Below are positions 22,146-23,821 of a stretch of DNA of 23,821 bases, one piece after another (the first letter of the stretch is position 1; the number at the start of each line of letters is the position of its first letter). The notes below the pieces were generated by a model. The model did no database searches. It saw only the letters and a program-made list of their open reading frames with translations, and had not been told where the DNA came from. A program made the position numbers and the translations under genes. This DNA comes from an uncultured Alistipes sp. (GTDB lineage Bacteria; Bacteroidota; Bacteroidia; Bacteroidales; Rikenellaceae): assembly GCA_900768045.1 (NCBI GenBank), contig CAAGBL010000019.1:1-23821 (forward strand). Direction: 5' to 3'.

Positions 22146-23087
22146 ATGGCAACACAATTTACACCATGCCCTGCCTGTGGAGCAGTCGGAGAAGTTGGCA
22201 GTAATTGCCAATTTTGTGGTACAGCAATTATTTTGAAAGAAGGTGCAATCCTATCTGATGCACGTATCGTTAAACGGAGAACTGTAACTCCTCAACAGTA
22301 TGCAGAAAAAATCTCTATCTATCATAATGTAGTAGGTTTAGGTGAAGGTGTCTCAAAAGTTTCTATTGGAGAGCAAGAGGGAATCATCAATCTTAATGGT
22401 GATTTAATCTACCCATTAGGTAATGAACGTATTACATCCAGCTTTCAAGATGATGTTGTAAGAATTGGAGAAAAATATCTCAATCTGAAAAACTTTGAAT
22501 ATGTGGATGACCCTTATTTAAATAGTTCTGTATTAGAAAAGATTAGAATATTATCGGAAGCTATCATGAATAATCCATCAGAAAACGGTTATATAAGTTT
22601 TGATGGGATTGCTGGAGAAGCATTAGGAATTTCAAATGCTTCGACAGTAGATGTTGATAATAAGCTAGGTTTTGACCCACAGTTATCGATTTGTTTTATG
22701 AATATAAATATGGAGCCTCATAAATATTCACAAATTTTTAATTGTTTTACCTCTTGTGACGAATTTAATTTTTTTAAAACATATGGAGAAGATTCAGTCC
22801 CAATTCAGGAAAGAGAATACTATGCATTATTGGGCAATGATGCAGAAAAATGTTGTAGAATAATACTTCGAATTCTTCATGAAATATTTGAAATTAGTCC
22901 CGAAAATGCAGCAACAAACATGCGGTGTTGTGAGGGTGTATTCGAGGAGAATCAATCAAATTCAGAAACAAATGAAACTTCAAATAACACAAGAGGAGGC
23001 TGTTTGGGTATGTTGACACTTTTACTGTGTGTAGGAGGTAGTGGAATATATGGACTCGTAGAACTGATTAGCAAATTAATAGCATAG
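22146..23087 (+). CDS. Zinc-ribbon protein with C-terminal membrane helix
   Basis: The 313-aa protein has an N-terminal zinc ribbon with CPAC (Cys8, Cys11) and CQFC (Cys21, Cys24). Residues about 65-115 contain a segment like WG/beta repeats (IGEQEGIINLNGDLIYPLG), followed by a helical domain of unknown family. A Asn/Ser/Glu-rich linker (about 272-286) precedes one hydrophobic segment near the C-terminus (about 288-312, GCLGMLTLLLCVGGSG...), so it is probably anchored by its tail in the inner membrane. It follows the 72-aa gene by 2 bp. Zinc ribbons and SPFH domains occur together in known operons, supporting a joint function. Confidence 0.78.
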   Translation: MATQFTPCPACGAVGEVGSNCQFCGTAIILKEGAILSDARIVKRRTVTPQQYAEKISIYHNVVGLGEGVSKVSIGEQEGIINLNGDLIYPLGNERITSSFQDDVVRIGEKYLNLKNFEYVDDPYLNSSVLEKIRILSEAIMNNPSENGYISFDGIAGEALGISNASTVDVDNKLGFDPQLSICFMNINMEPHKYSQIFNCFTSCDEFNFFKTYGEDSVPIQEREYYALLGNDAEKCCRIILRILHEIFEISPENAATNMRCCEGVFEENQSNSETNETSNNTRGGCLGMLTLLLCVGGSGIYGLVELISKLIA

Positions 23088-23124
23088 TAAATCTAGTTTT
23101 AAAAAAACATTAAATTTAATAGTT

Positions 23125-23406
23125 ATGAATTTAACAGAAATCACACAACAAAAATTTGATGAATGGATAAAAAAATGGGGCGCAACATATAACCAAGAGG
23201 ATATTGATGCCTTCAACGAATTTGCCTACTTTTACATAAAGGATTCCGAAAACTATATCACCGAAAAAGAATTTGTGAAAATAGTTAAGCAACACACACA
23301 TACCTCAATCCATACCAATAGAGGTATTGCTCAAAAATTCTACAAACGATTAGAAGCGATAGTATCTTTTTACAAAAGCAACAATAAAAAACATATTTAT
23401 TTCTAA
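23125..23406 (+). CDS. 93-aa protein of unknown function
   Basis: The protein is helical, acidic/aromatic, with no signal peptide or membrane segment (QQKFDEWIKKWG, EDIDAFNEFAYFYIKDSENY, GIAQKFYKRLEAIVSFY). It is preceded by AT-rich sequence with the ATG at 23125, 37 bp after the zinc-ribbon gene, and probably ends the five-gene set. No family is recognised. Confidence 0.65.
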   Translation: MNLTEITQQKFDEWIKKWGATYNQEDIDAFNEFAYFYIKDSENYITEKEFVKIVKQHTHTSIHTNRGIAQKFYKRLEAIVSFYKSNNKKHIYF

Positions 23407-23476
23407 AAGAACAAGAATGTCTTTTAAGTGACACTACTCTCTTAGCATAAAAATAGCACAAAACAGCTATGTTACA

Positions 23477-23513
23477 AATGATGAGGCTCTCTATTACGGA
23501 AAGCCTCATCGTT
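23477..23513 (+). terminator. Probable terminator of the SPFH gene set
   Basis: AATGATGAGGCT (23477-23488) pairs with AGCCTCATCGTT (23502-23513) with one G-T pair, 12 bp in all, around a 13-nt loop. The following TGTTATAT is only weakly T-rich, so efficiency is uncertain. Confidence 0.6.
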
Positions 23514-23662
23514 GTTATATAACACCCAAGTATATCAAAATAACTTTATGTCAATTTCTTTGAAATGTGTTTCATCATCTCATTTTTACATCTGATTATA
23601 ATCTCAGGGATTATACTGATATGGAATAGTTGGTTTGTGTTTATTAGATATAATTCACAAAA

Positions 23663-23697
23663 AAAATCCCACACCAAACAATATGATGTGGGATTTT
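23663..23697 (-). terminator. Terminator, stronger on the minus strand
   Basis: AAAATCCCACA (23663-23673) pairs with TGTGGGATTTT (23687-23697). On the minus strand the stem is followed by a long T run, as for a gene lying to the right and reading leftwards; on plus it may stop read-through. Confidence 0.7.
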
Positions 23698-23821
23698 GCT
23701 TGAATTTTGCCAATTAACTATCACCCTTTTCCTCCCTTATCTTATTGGTGTATCATGTATAAGCATTGCTTATAATCTCCTAAAATAGATGCAAAGCCTC
23801 ATTCTAAGGTGGCAAAAATTA

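Larger units (their letters stand above)
15030..23821. mobile_element. Putative integrated element / accessory region (right end not seen)
   Basis: A tyrosine integrase preceded by tandem repeats, a serine recombinase, an XRE regulator with operator-like repeats, and several small element-type proteins, all AT-rich, indicate an integrated mobile or genomic-island region. No conjugation, replication or phage structural gene is visible, so it may be a non-autonomous element or one edge of a larger one. Neither attachment site could be identified; the left boundary is set at the repeat cluster only for convenience. Confidence 0.5.
23407..23821. other. Gene-free right edge
   Basis: No gene is seen up to the window end. 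The region holds two strong hairpins (23477-23513 and 23663-23697), a 7-bp hairpin TATAATC/GATTATA (23597-23615) and the 17-bp palindrome TATAAGCATTGCTTATA (23758-23774). No tRNA or attachment site could be identified. Confidence 0.55.

Noticed and set aside
15331..23774. AAGCATTGC shared by the left repeat cluster and the right palindrome as attachment repeats
   Set aside because: Only nine bases match and both are parts of different palindromes; too short to claim attachment sites.
1..23821. CRISPR array, tRNA or rRNA gene
   Set aside because: I saw no array of regularly spaced short repeats, no convincing cloverleaf tRNA with anticodon arm, and no rRNA-like sequence.

Overview
The window looks like a chromosomal segment of a gut-type Bacteroidales bacterium, possibly Alistipes/Rikenellaceae (a guess). 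The evidence is several TAnnTTTG promoter -7 boxes, lipoproteins with short signal peptides, BspA-like leucine-rich repeats, a BACON domain, a TPR/LuxR membrane regulator and a Bacteroidales-type tyrosine integrase.

Region 1 (1-13.87 kb) appears to be core or long-resident DNA of moderate GC. It holds a palindromic repeat at the left edge, a small GIY-YIG protein and the ribosome GTPase TypA/BipA, both on the minus strand. Next comes a promoter, a 43-codon small ORF and a large surface lipoprotein that fuses a fimbrillin-like region, two BspA repeat blocks, a Gly/Asp-rich linker and an M64 (IgA-protease family) metallopeptidase. A PhnA/YjdM-type zinc-ribbon protein follows. Then a signal-peptide/TPR/transmembrane/LuxR-HTH regulator lies divergent from three consecutive lipoprotein genes built of fibronectin-III-like, BACON and a four-fold repeated module. 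The regulator probably controls those lipoproteins; a repeated TGTTATAC motif sits between them.

Region 2 (13.87 kb to the end) is AT-rich accessory DNA. It starts with a stand-alone GIY-YIG (T5orf172-like)/DUF4268 protein. A 0.6-kb gene-free stretch follows, with 80-bp direct repeats, a cloverleaf-like set of inverted repeats and a 12-bp tandem repeat directly in front of a tyrosine integrase. Behind it lie a helix-turn-helix protein, a serine recombinase and three small element-type proteins on the minus strand. A divergent XRE regulator is separated from them by an intergenic region carrying three copies of TTCTAATTTATT, probably its operators. I see no right boundary of the element.

Region 3 (20.1-23.4 kb) is the most unusual part. 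A candidate promoter just after the XRE terminator would start a transcript that folds into a small hairpin and a ~120-nt long imperfect hairpin. A weak terminator-like hairpin sharing its CGTGG/CCACG segments follows, and only then does a five-gene set begin: SPFH-GYF2 protein, four-helix membrane protein, 72-aa protein, zinc-ribbon/C-terminal-membrane protein and 93-aa protein. The RNA could be a structured leader controlling this set or a free small RNA. The gene set resembles membrane-associated stress or defence modules, but its function is not known from sequence alone.
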